DNA of 64,000 nucleotides from Glaciimonas sp. (GCA_012927585.1 JABBOY010000022.1:186001-250000), one strand, 5' to 3'; positions 28,198-37,040 are shown, counted from the first letter of the stretch. The notes: a model not told the origin generated them from the letters alone. A program made the numbers and translations.

Positions 28198-28258
28198 ACG
28201 GTATTTTTGTTTTCCTTATTAATATTGGCGTAAAATCATTGTTTTTTGCATATACTCA
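28198..28258 (-). repeat. 62-base AT-rich intergenic element, copy 5
   Basis: Minus strand: TGAGTAT from 28258 (one change from GGAGTAT), 21 bases, CGCCA in place of CGCAT, 19 bases, AAATAC. The central hairpin is mostly lost, so this is a decayed copy. Confidence 0.75.
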
Positions 28259-28378
28259 ACATAAATTAGACTATTCGGTATCTATTCAGCCCACTATGCG
28301 GTTGATCTTCAAGTGACAGCTTTATGTCATTGGCGGTGTATTGACGCTGTTTTTGATATTAGGCCGCTGGGGACACAG

Positions 28379-28470
28379 CCGTTTGTGTGCTGCAGAAAAT
28401 GGATCAGAAATGAAGGCTGTTTGAGCGAAGCGAGTTCCTTCATTTCCCATTTTTTGCAGCACACAAACGG
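28379..28470. repeat. Large inverted repeat
   Basis: CCGTTTGTGTGCTGC opens the left arm and GCAGCACACAAACGG closes the right; pairing continues inward through GAAATGAAG/CTTCATTTC with a small bulge, leaving a loop that includes GAGCGAAGCGAG. It looks like a dispersed extragenic palindrome. Confidence 0.8.
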
Positions 28471-28510
28471 GTACCCGAAGGGCAAGTCTGCGGTCGCCTT
28501 TCTTTTGCTT

Positions 28511-28538
28511 ACTTTTCTTTGGCGAAGCAAAGAAAAGT
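28511..28538. repeat. Hairpin with 11-base arms
   Basis: ACTTTTCTTTG-GCGAAG-CAAAGAAAAGT, perfect arms with a 6-base loop. Together with the preceding repeat it forms the kind of block often mis-annotated as small ORFs in proteobacteria. Confidence 0.8.
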
Positions 28539-28626
28539 GAGTAGCTGTCGGGCTACCCCGACAAAGCATCCACGAAGAGTACAGCGATTAATTAAGTCGT
28601 CGACTTTGCAATCACCCTCTCCCCAA

Positions 28627-28650
28627 CCCTCTCCCGCAAGCGGGCGAGGG
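28627..28650. repeat. GC-rich hairpin repeat, copy 2
   Basis: CCCTCTCCCG-CAAG-CGGGCGAGGG, one mismatch; same core as 871-894. Confidence 0.75.
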
Positions 28651-28761
28651 GGTATTTATAGAGCGGGGGAAACAATTACACTACTCTGGATATAAATACT
28701 GCGACGCAAAATTTTTGCGCACCCCACCTGCCATCTTGATCCAGCGGAGTGCTCCCAGACA

Positions 28762-30882
28762 TCAGTTTGGAATATTCACTACGTTGTTGGTAAACGTAAT
28801 TTGGTCCGGCGCATCCGGCACCTTCTTGATCGCCGGTACATTGGCTAACGTGATCGGATTAGCGACTGCGCCATTCAAGCCGCGCGGCACGGTGCGCACC
28901 ACTTGGCTGGACGGTAACGCTGCGCCGGTTTTCAGGTTAGCGTACATCATGTCCATCGCCTGCACAAAATAGCGGTGTACCGGAATGAACCGGTTGGCGA
29001 AACCGGGAAAGCCGAGGAAGGCGTCGAAATGCTGGCCGTTTTCGATTTCGATATACGACAGCTTGCTGGTGTTGCCCTCAACCATGCGGTTGACGCCGAA
29101 GTAAGGTCGTGATGAGAAGGCGACCGGAATCAGCGTGTCGGAGCGGCCATGCACGATCAGCGCCGGTTTGCCACGCAGATTGCCGTTGCGCACCGCTTCG
29201 CTGATACCCTGCTGCACCCGTTTCGCATTCGCGCTGCTGCCAATCGCCAGTTCGCGCTGACAGAGTGCGCCGTCAAAATTGTAATTCTGGACAGCAACAC
29301 CGTTGACCAGTGACAGTGAAGCGGCATCCAGCAGCGGCCCGCCGACGCTCAGGTTATTGATGAGGTTGATGCCGACGGTGGGCGGCACACCGTTGCCAGT
29401 ACCGAAACTGGCTGCCACTGCTGCGGCTGTTGCGGCTGCAGGTGCGTTCGGCGTGGCCGAGGTGGCAGCCGCGGTCGCGCCAAAGCTCAGGCCGCACAGA
29501 TTATCCTTGACGCTGAAACGGCCGTAGGAATTGCTGTACGTCATCGCAATCGCCGGCGTCGCGAACGAATACATCGAGGCTTGCAGATCTCGGCTTTCCG
29601 GCTGCCATCCGGCTGCGATCAAAGCCGCCATCGCATTCGCGGCCAACTCAGCGGTGTTGCTGCCGCTGATCAGGCCATTCGCCTGCAACGCCGTGCAGCG
29701 GTTCGCGGCAATTGCCGGATTGACGGTATTGAAGGCGCTGGTGGCAGTAGTGGCCAATGCGGCGCAAGGCTGCAGCAGATTGGCAAGGGTGAAATAGTCG
29801 TACAGCGGTTTGCCGGTACCGACCAGCGTGCTACTGCCGCGCGTGACACTGAGCCGATTATCTGCAGCCATTTGCACATGCGGCTCGGCCACCGCCACGC
29901 CGCTGATCAATCCCTTGGTATCTTGCTCGGCCGCCGCCAGCGCTGCGCCAGCGCCATTCGAGATGCTGGACGCGATGACGATAGTGTTGCTTGGGTTGAA
30001 TCTGATCAGGTGCGTGACGCGATCGCTGGCCAAATCGCCGTAAGTCTGGTTCAGCACGAAATAAGCAAACTCAATCGATTGCAAAGTCCACTTGCCCCAG
30101 TCTTTTTCGGGATTCTGTTGCGAGTGCGCTTGCTTGACGGCAAACCGGTTTGGCGTTGCAGCATTGAACGCCGCCAGTTCCGCCGGTGTCAGGTTGGCGG
30201 TAAAGTTGGAATTCTTGCCGGCCACAGCGGCGTCGGCGCGCACGCCGTTTTGCAGGTTGACGGTATTATTTTGCAGGTCGTGGATGCCATTGCCTGTGCC
30301 CTTGTCGGCATAGGCCACCGCACAACCATGCTTTAAGCCCCATTCGCCAGAGGAACCGATAGCGCCATACACACCGCGCGAACCGCTCGAAGTGCCGGTG
30401 ATGATGCAAGGGCTGGCCGGATTGAACGAGGCGGGCAGCTGCACCATCATGGTCACGTTCTGGTTGCCGCTGCCGTCGTCCGAGTAGGCAATGTATTCGG
30501 CGCCGGCAATCTTGCCTTCGCCTAATGTGTTGTTGCCTGCAATGTCGATATTGGGGCCGTACAGGCTGCCGTAGCCGCCGTTGGCGGTGATATCCAGCAC
30601 CGCCCGGTAATTGTTCCAGATCGCTATTTTGCGCAACTCGGCCGCAGTTGGCTGCAGCGGATTGGCCACCGTCGGCAACGTCCCGCCGAGACCGGTCTTA
30701 CCCAGACCGGCGGTCAGCAAGTCATCCGTCGTACCGTCATACGTCAGGCTCGATACCGCGCCCAGATATACCGGCTTGGCATTCAAATCCTCGCCCCCGT
30801 CGCCGCCGCAGGCTGCCAGCGACACCACTGCCGTCGCGACTGCGAGCGTCATTACCTTGCGCTGCATTGCTAGATTCACCAT
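28762..30882 (-). CDS. D-(-)-3-hydroxybutyrate oligomer hydrolase
   Basis: A 706-residue enzyme that cleaves 3-hydroxybutyrate dimers and oligomers released from poly-3-hydroxybutyrate. The N-terminus is a signal peptide with a lipobox (VVSLAACGG), so it is predicted to be lipid-anchored. The probable nucleophile is Ser in SISNGAGAAL, as in the Ralstonia enzyme family. A Gly/Ser-rich GTSSGSRGVYG loop and the late HGRSDTLIPV segment (likely Asp) and GQHFDAFLG (likely His) complete a triad by inference. ATG 30882 has GGAGG five bases upstream, so the longer frame to 30990 is not used. Confidence 0.88.
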   Translation of the reverse strand: MVNLAMQRKVMTLAVATAVVSLAACGGDGGEDLNAKPVYLGAVSSLTYDGTTDDLLTAGLGKTGLGGTLPTVANPLQPTAAELRKIAIWNNYRAVLDITANGGYGSLYGPNIDIAGNNTLGEGKIAGAEYIAYSDDGSGNQNVTMMVQLPASFNPASPCIITGTSSGSRGVYGAIGSSGEWGLKHGCAVAYADKGTGNGIHDLQNNTVNLQNGVRADAAVAGKNSNFTANLTPAELAAFNAATPNRFAVKQAHSQQNPEKDWGKWTLQSIEFAYFVLNQTYGDLASDRVTHLIRFNPSNTIVIASSISNGAGAALAAAEQDTKGLISGVAVAEPHVQMAADNRLSVTRGSSTLVGTGKPLYDYFTLANLLQPCAALATTATSAFNTVNPAIAANRCTALQANGLISGSNTAELAANAMAALIAAGWQPESRDLQASMYSFATPAIAMTYSNSYGRFSVKDNLCGLSFGATAAATSATPNAPAAATAAAVAASFGTGNGVPPTVGINLINNLSVGGPLLDAASLSLVNGVAVQNYNFDGALCQRELAIGSSANAKRVQQGISEAVRNGNLRGKPALIVHGRSDTLIPVAFSSRPYFGVNRMVEGNTSKLSYIEIENGQHFDAFLGFPGFANRFIPVHRYFVQAMDMMYANLKTGAALPSSQVVRTVPRGLNGAVANPITLANVPAIKKVPDAPDQITFTNNVVNIPN

Positions 30883-31017
30883 GTCATCCTCCAAAACTAC
30901 GTTATTAGTATTGTGATTAAAAATTACTGCATTTCTTGCCACCAAACAGCCGGCACACCGCCACCGGCGCATGGGCGGCATATGCAGCATTCATGCGACA
31001 TATGTGCGCCGCGTTTA

Positions 31018-31171
31018 GCATGACTGTGAAATGATAATTAGGCAACACATCAATCAGCATTGCATGCGAAGGCGCATTACAGCATGCATAGAATGGCAGC
31101 AGTAAACCCGGCTGCAGGAGTTCATCATTGGCGCCAAAACACCGATATCTTCGACAAGCTACTGGCACGGC
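31018..31171 (+). pseudogene. Broken duplicate of the radical SAM gene start
   Basis: Two blocks match the gene at 33378. Bases about 31052-31096 match 33306-33350 (its upstream region, with GCGCATTACAGCA/ACGCATTACAGCA), and 31105-31171 match 33473-33540 (AACCCGGCTGCAGGA onward, roughly 80% identical with a one-base frame-breaking indel). About 120 bases between the blocks are missing. The fragment is noncoding now. Confidence 0.75.
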
Positions 31172-31199
31172 AACCTGATGCTGTTTGCGTTTATTTTTA

Positions 31200-32594
31200 T
31201 TACTTTGCGCTTACCAAAACAGCTTTTGCCGAATCCGCAGGCGCATCGCCTTCCATGACGATAATGGTGCTCGGGGATGCGTCGTTCGATGACAAGGCAT
31301 GGGAGACTTCGCGCATCGGTCCGATCGCGGTTCCATTGGCCATGCCGGCGGGATTGGTCTTGAAGCTGGCAACCGGAGTTTTCTGGCCGCTTACATACAC
31401 GCTATAAGCAGTTTGCGGCTTGAGCTTATAAAGTGACACCTCCAAAGCATCGACCAGACCCAGATTGCGCGCCACGACAAAGCCCTTGGCTTCGCCACTG
31501 GCGCTCGCCAGCCGAATATTGATCGGCTCGCTGTTGGAGCGGGGGACAAGGTTAGCTAAACCATCGCCTGCCGGTACCGCATTGGAGACATAGACCAAAG
31601 CTTGCGGCGCCTGGCCTACGGATGTGCGAGCGGCCACTGTATTGCTTGCAGTGTCAATCACATCGACCGCATCGCCATTCTCAAGGCCAACATACATGCG
31701 GCTGCCGTCATCTGAAGGCCACACACCATGCGGCAATGCCCCGACCGGGATGGTCGCGACCAACTTCGGCGTGTCCTCGGTGGTGAAGACCTTGACCGCA
31801 TTCTCGCCGCCGATGGAGATATAGGCCAGCGTACCAGCGGCAGTTTTGGCAAAGCCCAGATGATTAGTGATGAAGCCCGTATCGAATACGCTTTTCACCT
31901 CCAGTGTTGCAGTGTCGATGCGCGTCACCTTGCCGACATCCTTGTGCGTCATCCATATTTCCCTGGCGTCCGGCGTGAATTGCAGGAAAGGCGAAAACGG
32001 GCTCACGACCTTGATCTGCTTGATGACTTTGTGTTTTTTAACGTCGATTACATCGACTACCGGATTGAAGCTCGATACCACAAACGCCAATTTGCCATTA
32101 GGTTGAAACAGCACCATGCCGGGGCCTGCCGTGGTCGTGATACGCCGGGTTTCTGTGTAAGTCACCGGATCGATCACCGAGATATAATTTTCACCGCGCA
32201 CGACCACCCATACTTCCTTGCCATCGGCCGTGAAAAAACCTTCGTGCGGCGAACGACCAATATAGGTAATCGCTTTCACTTTATTGGTTGCGGTATCGAT
32301 GAAAGCGACCGAGTTGGAGCCGTTGGAGATGGCAAGCAGCGTGCGATGGTCAGGCGAAAATCCGAGCCCATGCACGTTGATCTGGCCCTTGTAAAGCGGC
32401 GACAGCACATCGGGGCGAGGGTTGCCCATACGAATCTGCCCAAGCAGCATATTGGTCGCGGGATTAATTACCGAGACCGTATTGCTGTTCTGATCTGCGG
32501 TATAGACGCGGTCTTGCGGCTTGGGGTCGGCCCAAGCAAGGGTTGCAACATGCGCACTGACGGCCAGGGCAACCATCAAACGAAACTTCGGCAT
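31200..32594 (-). CDS. YVTN beta-propeller protein, exported
   Basis: A 464-residue periplasmic or surface protein with a signal peptide (about 1-22, LMVALAVSAHVATLAWA). Residues about 28-330 are seven-bladed propeller repeats of the YVTN type (VYTADQNSNTVSVINPATN, VAFIDTATNKV, ISVIDPVTYTETRRI, VDVIDTASNTV). A separate C-terminal domain (about 350-464) is of unknown type. Binding partner is unknown. It is 16 bases downstream of the DUF305 gene, in one operon. In other genomes such pairs lie in metal-resistance regions; nothing here proves that role. Confidence 0.8.
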   Translation of the reverse strand: MPKFRLMVALAVSAHVATLAWADPKPQDRVYTADQNSNTVSVINPATNMLLGQIRMGNPRPDVLSPLYKGQINVHGLGFSPDHRTLLAISNGSNSVAFIDTATNKVKAITYIGRSPHEGFFTADGKEVWVVVRGENYISVIDPVTYTETRRITTTAGPGMVLFQPNGKLAFVVSSFNPVVDVIDVKKHKVIKQIKVVSPFSPFLQFTPDAREIWMTHKDVGKVTRIDTATLEVKSVFDTGFITNHLGFAKTAAGTLAYISIGGENAVKVFTTEDTPKLVATIPVGALPHGVWPSDDGSRMYVGLENGDAVDVIDTASNTVAARTSVGQAPQALVYVSNAVPAGDGLANLVPRSNSEPINIRLASASGEAKGFVVARNLGLVDALEVSLYKLKPQTAYSVYVSGQKTPVASFKTNPAGMANGTAIGPMREVSHALSSNDASPSTIIVMEGDAPADSAKAVLVSAK

Positions 32595-32610
32595 AATGTA
32601 TTTCTCCAGA

Positions 32611-33078
32611 TTAGTGTGGTGGCCTGGTCGGGGACGTCTGATTTTTTCCCGCCTCGGCTGCCTGATGGCGCTGTAGCCAGACCTGCATCAGTTGAATCTC
32701 ATTTTGTTGTTCGGTAATGATGCCTTGCGCCAGATTCTGTAGCTCAGGGTCCCGGGTATATAGCAACAGCGCCTTTGCCATATCGATTGCGCCTTGATGA
32801 TGCGGAATCATCATCATGACAAAATCATTGTTTGCGGTGCCACGCATCGGCGCATGTTGCATGCCGTAATCCATGACAGCCATTGCGTCGGACATCAGCG
32901 CAGAGAACGATTTAGCCGTGCTAGCGACAAAAGGCGCAGGAGCCATTCCGACTTGATCGGCAGAGCGATCGTGCCGATGCAGCGCCTCGACTTCCACCTC
33001 CGCTGCGCTGGTTAGCGCACAGATCCCGGCAAGAACCGCCCCACAGATCCTTCGCGCCGCGCCCGGCCAATAGTTCAT
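32611..33078 (-). CDS. DUF305 exported protein
   Basis: A 155-residue DUF305 (ferritin-like four-helix) protein, often linked to copper handling. A signal peptide is likely at about residues 10-27 (ICGAVLAGICALTSA). The family motif MMMIPHHQGAIDMAKALL with the His pair is intact, as is a second HAPMRGTANNDF segment. ATG 33078 has GGGAG nine bases upstream; a longer frame to 33228 adds a second hydrophobic stretch and is not preferred. Confidence 0.85.
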   Translation of the reverse strand: MNYWPGAARRICGAVLAGICALTSAAEVEVEALHRHDRSADQVGMAPAPFVASTAKSFSALMSDAMAVMDYGMQHAPMRGTANNDFVMMMIPHHQGAIDMAKALLLYTRDPELQNLAQGIITEQQNEIQLMQVWLQRHQAAEAGKNQTSPTRPPH

Positions 33079-33377
33079 GCGACGGCTCCCAATTGCATGT
33101 ACGCGATGACGACCACCCGCACAGACTTCCACATTCCACTGATTCCCTTCACGCTTTTCGCTCCATATCGTCCTGACCAGCATCATTGCCCCAACCGCCA
33201 CTGCAGCACTTGAAAACAGCCGCAGCAAGGCTACGACGACAAACGGATGAGGTTAAAACTGTTGCACACGCGACTTGCACCGCCGGCTCCCATCATGACT
33301 GCAAATAATCAGCATCGCTTGCGAAAACGCATTACAGCACGCGTAAAATGGCCGTTTTACCGAAGACGGCACCCGCA

Positions 33378-34895
33378 ATGACCATCATTCTGTCCACGCT
33401 GAACGCCCGTTACGCACATGCCTCGCTGGGTCTACGTTACCTGCTTGCCAACATGGGCGATTTGCAGCAGCAAACCCGGCTGCAGGAATTCATCATCGGT
33501 GCCAAGACTACCGATATCGTCGAGAAGTTACTGGCGCAGAATCCGCGCATCATCGGTTTCGGTGTGTACATCTGGAATGTCGAGGAAACCACCAAAGTGG
33601 TGGCAATGCTCAAGCAGGTAGCGCCGCAGATCGTGATCGTATTGGGCGGGCCGGAAGTCTCGCATGAGTCGGGCGGGCAAGCGATTGTGCAGGCGGCCGA
33701 TTATTTGATCACCGGTTGGGGCGACATCAGCTTTGCCAAACTGTGCCGCGAAATTCTGACCGGGCCGAAACCGATCATGAAAATCCATGCTGGGCTGCAG
33801 CCGCCGCTAGATGACATCACGCTACCGTATGCACTGTATTCGGAGCAGGACATCAAGCACCGCATCCTGTACGTGGAAGCCTCGCGCGGCTGCCCGTTCA
33901 AGTGCGAGTTCTGCCTGTCCTCGCTGGACAAGACCGCGTGGCCATTTAACCTTGACCGATTTTTGGGCGAGCTGGAAGCGCTGCATGCGCGCGGTGCGCG
34001 GCTGTTCAAATTCGTCGATCGCACCTTCAACCTGAACATCAAGACCAGTCTGAGGATCATGCAGTTCTTCCTCGACAAGATCGCTGCCGACCCGCTCGAC
34101 CCGGTGTTCGCCCACTTTGAACTGGTGCCGGATCATTTGCCGGATGCGCTGAAAGCCGGCATCGCGCAATTTCCGCCAGGCGCGCTGCAGTTCGAGATCG
34201 GCATCCAGAGCTTCAACCCCGAAGTACAAACGCTGGTCAGCCGACGCCAGGACAACAGACAAGCGGCCGACAACATCCGCTGGCTGGTTGAACATTCGCA
34301 CGCCCATATGCATGTCGATCTGATCGCCGGCCTGCCGGGCGAAGACATGGCCAGTTTCGCCACCGGGTTCGACCAGTTGTATGCGCTCAGACCGCACGAA
34401 ATTCAGTTCGGCATCCTCAAGCGCCTTCGCGGCACGCCGATCATCCGCCATACCGAACGCTTCAAATTGGTGTTCGACGCCCAACCGCCCTACACCATCC
34501 TGGCCACCGACCAGATCGACTTTGCCACCATGCAACGGCTGGTGCGCTTTGCCCGTTACTGGGATTTGGTCGCCAATTCCGGCCGCTTCGCCCACACGCT
34601 GCCGCTGATTCTGGAACAGAGTCCGTTTGCCCGCTTCATGGCGCTCTCGGACTGGATCTACGCCAAGACCGACGCCACGCATCGCATCGCACTGGAACGG
34701 TTGGCTGCGCTGGTGTCGCAATGGCTGCAAGCCCAAGGCATCGATGCGGCCGTGGCAGACCAGGTGCTCGCCAGCGACTACGCCGGCCAAGCCAGTCAGT
34801 TGCACATTAAATCCAAGGCGACCCGGCAAAAAAAAGTAGACCAGAGTGCTGAACACGTTGCGCCACAAAGACAGGCGCGGCATCTGGCAGCCTGA
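33378..34895 (+). CDS. B12-binding radical SAM protein (DUF4080)
   Basis: A 505-residue enzyme of unknown reaction. Residues about 1-140 form a cobalamin-binding Rossmann domain (IILSTLNARYAHASLGLRYL start; GGPEVSH; YLITGWGD). The radical SAM core (about 165-400) has the cluster motif SRGCPFKCEFCLSS, and the C-terminal DUF4080 part follows. The tail is basic and low-complexity. The first coding ATG is 33378. A decayed copy of its start lies at 31018-31171, upstream of the YVTN/DUF305 pair. Confidence 0.88.
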   Translation: MTIILSTLNARYAHASLGLRYLLANMGDLQQQTRLQEFIIGAKTTDIVEKLLAQNPRIIGFGVYIWNVEETTKVVAMLKQVAPQIVIVLGGPEVSHESGGQAIVQAADYLITGWGDISFAKLCREILTGPKPIMKIHAGLQPPLDDITLPYALYSEQDIKHRILYVEASRGCPFKCEFCLSSLDKTAWPFNLDRFLGELEALHARGARLFKFVDRTFNLNIKTSLRIMQFFLDKIAADPLDPVFAHFELVPDHLPDALKAGIAQFPPGALQFEIGIQSFNPEVQTLVSRRQDNRQAADNIRWLVEHSHAHMHVDLIAGLPGEDMASFATGFDQLYALRPHEIQFGILKRLRGTPIIRHTERFKLVFDAQPPYTILATDQIDFATMQRLVRFARYWDLVANSGRFAHTLPLILEQSPFARFMALSDWIYAKTDATHRIALERLAALVSQWLQAQGIDAAVADQVLASDYAGQASQLHIKSKATRQKKVDQSAEHVAPQRQARHLAA

Positions 34896-34993
34896 AACGG
34901 CGCGATGACAGTGCAGTAACTGCCGCTACGGATTGGCCGCGAATGACGCGATAGGTGCCGGTAGACTTGACTACACCACATTCGTAAAAATAG

Positions 34994-35055
34994 GGTGTAT
35001 CACTATTTTTATGGCATTCTCCGCATATTTTTATTGGCTTTATAAAATATACCCA
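34994..35055 (+). repeat. 62-base AT-rich intergenic element, copy 6
   Basis: GGTGTAT at 34994 (one change), 21 bases, CGCAT at 35022, 20 bases, ATATAC. It is 98 bases past the radical SAM stop. The stretch TTTTTATGGCAT matches copy 3. Confidence 0.8.
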
Positions 35056-35257
35056 TTAAAAATAGCACTAATTCAAACCGGATTTCAACCCGGTAAGCTG
35101 TTTTTGAGAACCCGCATTGCTATTTTTTTCGCATTTTTCGAGGGCCAGGCCGGCTTTTGTGCATGCGCGTAACGTCACCGAGCAATCAAGTTACGCAGTG
35201 ATTTAGGACAACTTAAGTGTTCACAGAAACTTTCAAGGCGCAGTTTGCATTGATTCT

Positions 35258-35271
35258 TTGATATTTATCAA
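35258..35271. promoter_or_regulatory. Perfect FNR/ANR-type box
   Basis: TTGATATTTATCAA is an exact match to the TTGAT-N4-ATCAA consensus. If it works at -41.5 on the plus strand, a start near 35306 is expected, and GATAAA at 35291-35296 is a rough -10. The downstream gene is the small stress-type protein at 35536. Confidence 0.55.
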
Positions 35272-35455
35272 AAAAATTCATCGAAGGATGGATAAAAAAC
35301 CAACTTTGCCAATCCTATACAAACACCATCAGCCATTAAAGAAGGTGAAGATTGAGAAGATTTATCGTCATTGATAATGCTTTCTCAGTCGATTTTGTGT
35401 ACTACGCAAGACAACCGAACTACATTATTGCGTTCCTGAAAACGTATGTGGCAAG

Positions 35456-35494
35456 CGCTAAAGGGCTTTTCGTACAGAACAAATCCTTTTAGCG
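35456..35494 (+). other. Stem-loop before the small stress gene
   Basis: CGCTAAAGG pairs with CCTTTTAGCG (one bulged T) across a 20-base loop, 42 bases upstream of the ATG at 35536. A T-rich run follows at about 35507-35521. It may be a leader structure or a weak terminator. Confidence 0.4.
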
Positions 35495-35535
35495 GTTCGG
35501 CGGGTTATTTTTTAATTTTTTTCAAAGGAATTAAC

Positions 35536-35739
35536 ATGAACTCGAACCAAAAAAGCGGTCAAGACCATAAGCCAAGCAGCAGCTCAGACAAAAAGAGCCC
35601 AAGCTCCGGCAGCAGTTCTTCCAAGTCACCGGGCGGCACACACGAGCAGCACGTTGAAGCGGGCCAGCAAAGCCACAAAAAAGATAGCAATAGTTCCGGT
35701 GGCAAGCAATCGGGTTCTGGTGGATCTGGCAGCAAGTAG
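35536..35739 (+). CDS. Small Ser/Gly/Lys-rich stress-type protein
   Basis: A 67-residue, highly hydrophilic, probably disordered protein. Ser, Gly and Lys dominate; the centre GGTHEQHVEAGQQSHKKDS resembles short KGG/Con-10-like stress proteins of Burkholderiales. ATG 35536 has AAAGGA upstream; the frame open to 35446 is not needed. A perfect FNR box lies 265 bases upstream. Function is not known. Confidence 0.65.
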   Translation: MNSNQKSGQDHKPSSSSDKKSPSSGSSSSKSPGGTHEQHVEAGQQSHKKDSNSSGGKQSGSGGSGSK

Positions 35740-35851
35740 TCCGGCACCGCTGCAACGCAACCACTGAAAGTTGGCTTAAAGTGACGGCATCGGCGCAGAT
35801 TACTTGCGCCGATGCCGCAGCTTTAACCGTTGGATTGGAAGGCGATAGATC

Positions 35852-35953
35852 ATGGCTCAAAAAACCATGAACCACGCAATCAAAACCGCTGAATCGGTCA
35901 AGAACGGCGGTGCAAAGCCGCTACCGCACGAGCGCGACGAAGCGCCTGTTTGA
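35852..35953 (+). CDS. 33-residue peptide with PLPHERDE motif
   Basis: A short frame with a good ribosome site (GGAAGG ten bases before ATG). It reads MAQKTMNHAIKTAESVKNGG and ends KPLPHERDEAPV. The PHERDE motif is, to my knowledge, shared by several tiny stress-associated proteins of Burkholderiales. It follows the Ser/Gly/Lys-rich gene by 112 bases on the same strand, so the two may act together. Confidence 0.6.
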   Translation: MAQKTMNHAIKTAESVKNGGAKPLPHERDEAPV

Positions 35954-36068
35954 TTATTCCGAATAGCGGTCGAATTTTACGAACGAATGTTACCAACGCC
36001 ATACAGCCCCGTAAGTTGGCGCTGAGGCAGCGAAGCCCAACATTCGCAAGCCGCAGGCAGGCCGCAAA

Positions 36069-36971
36069 TCAGACCGACTCCTGCGCCTTAATCTCCTCCC
36101 TTAGCCAGGCCCGGAAACGCTGGACTTTGCCGGTTTGCGCCAGCGCAGGCGGGCAAACCAGGTAATACTCGACCGGGCTCGGTATGCTGAGCGAAAACAG
36201 TCGCACCAACGCACCCCGTTGCAAGTCATCGGCCACCATGGTTTGACGCGCCAGCGCAATTCCCTGCCCCTCCTTGGCAGCCTGTAATAGCGAGTGCGAG
36301 TCGCTGTAGGTGACCCCGCGCGGCTCCGGCGCATCCAGCCCCGCCGCCACGAACCACGGCATCCATGGCTCTCCGGTCGAATTGAGCAAGTGCAGAGCAG
36401 GCAACTCACTATATTTTTCAGGCAGCTTGCCCTGATTGAAAGTGGGCGCGCAAACCGGGAAATAAACATCCCCGAATAAGCGCTCGCACCACAAGTCCGG
36501 CCAGTTCCCGTTGCCCATGCGCAAACCGACATCGACCGCTTCGCGCGAAAAATCGACCAGATGACTGGTAGTCTGCACCACCAACTGTATGTCAGGATTT
36601 TGCTCGATGAAGCGTCCCAGACGCGGCACTAGCCAGCGCGCCGCAAAGGATGGCACCACACTGATCGTCAATTGGCTGGCATTGGCGCGCCGGCTGATGT
36701 CTTGCGCCGCTGCGGCGATATCGAGCCACGCCGCGCGTACCCGCTCGGCCAGCATCCGCCCTTCCGGCGTCAGCTCCAAGCCACGGCCGACGCGGGTAAA
36801 TAGTTGCACCCCCAGCGACGCTTCCAACGCTCGTACCTGATGGCCGACGGCACCGTGGGTCAAGTGCAATTCCAAGGCAGCGCGGCTGAAACTATTGTGC
36901 CGCGCTGCGCTTTCAAACGCCCGTAAGGCTGAAAACGCGGGCATTCTCGGTAAGGCTTCCGCAGCATTCAT
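36069..36971 (-). CDS. LysR-type regulator, GcvA-like
   Basis: A 300-residue regulator. The N-terminal winged helix (about 8-67) includes LRAFESAARHNSFSRAALEL and LTHGAVGHQVRALEASLGVQLF, the GcvA-branch form. Residues about 95-295 are the effector-binding domain. It is divergent from the DUF2917 gene, a frequent pairing in Burkholderiales, and probably controls it. An inverted repeat abuts its start. Confidence 0.9.
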   Translation of the reverse strand: MNAAEALPRMPAFSALRAFESAARHNSFSRAALELHLTHGAVGHQVRALEASLGVQLFTRVGRGLELTPEGRMLAERVRAAWLDIAAAAQDISRRANASQLTISVVPSFAARWLVPRLGRFIEQNPDIQLVVQTTSHLVDFSREAVDVGLRMGNGNWPDLWCERLFGDVYFPVCAPTFNQGKLPEKYSELPALHLLNSTGEPWMPWFVAAGLDAPEPRGVTYSDSHSLLQAAKEGQGIALARQTMVADDLQRGALVRLFSLSIPSPVEYYLVCPPALAQTGKVQRFRAWLREEIKAQESV

Positions 36972-36973
36972 AG

Positions 36974-36988
36974 GATAATTTTATTATC
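36974..36988. promoter_or_regulatory. Possible LysR operator
   Basis: GATAAT-TTT-ATTATC, a perfect short dyad, starts two bases upstream of the LysR ATG in the divergent spacer. AT-rich dyads of this form are common LysR sites. Binding is inferred. Confidence 0.4.
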
Positions 36989-37040
36989 AGGTTAGCGAAA
37001 AGGTATCACTGGAAATAACCATCATCACGCACTACCATGA

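Larger units (their letters stand above)
28128..28761. other. Repeat-rich intergenic region
   Basis: These 634 bases contain no supported gene. They hold, in order, the 62-base element (28198-28258), a large inverted repeat (28379-28470), an 11-base-arm hairpin (28511-28538) and the GC-rich hairpin (28627-28650). Overlapping frames on both strands here are repeat translations. Confidence 0.7.
34896..35535. other. Intergenic region with repeat, FNR box and hairpin
   Basis: These 640 bases carry the 62-base element (34994-35055), a perfect FNR-type box (35258-35271) and a stem with 9-base arms (35456-35494, CGCTAAAGG with CCTTTTAGCG), followed by a T-rich stretch before the small gene at 35536. 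No tRNA or coding region is supported. A leader RNA or small RNA is possible between about 35306 and 35515. Confidence 0.5.

Noticed and set aside
31728-32717. 329-codon plus-strand frame opposite the YVTN gene
   Set aside because: Antisense to a gene with signal peptide and propeller repeats; no family features of its own.
33822-34883. 353-codon minus-strand frame opposite the radical SAM gene
   Set aside because: Shadow of the conserved B12 radical SAM gene.
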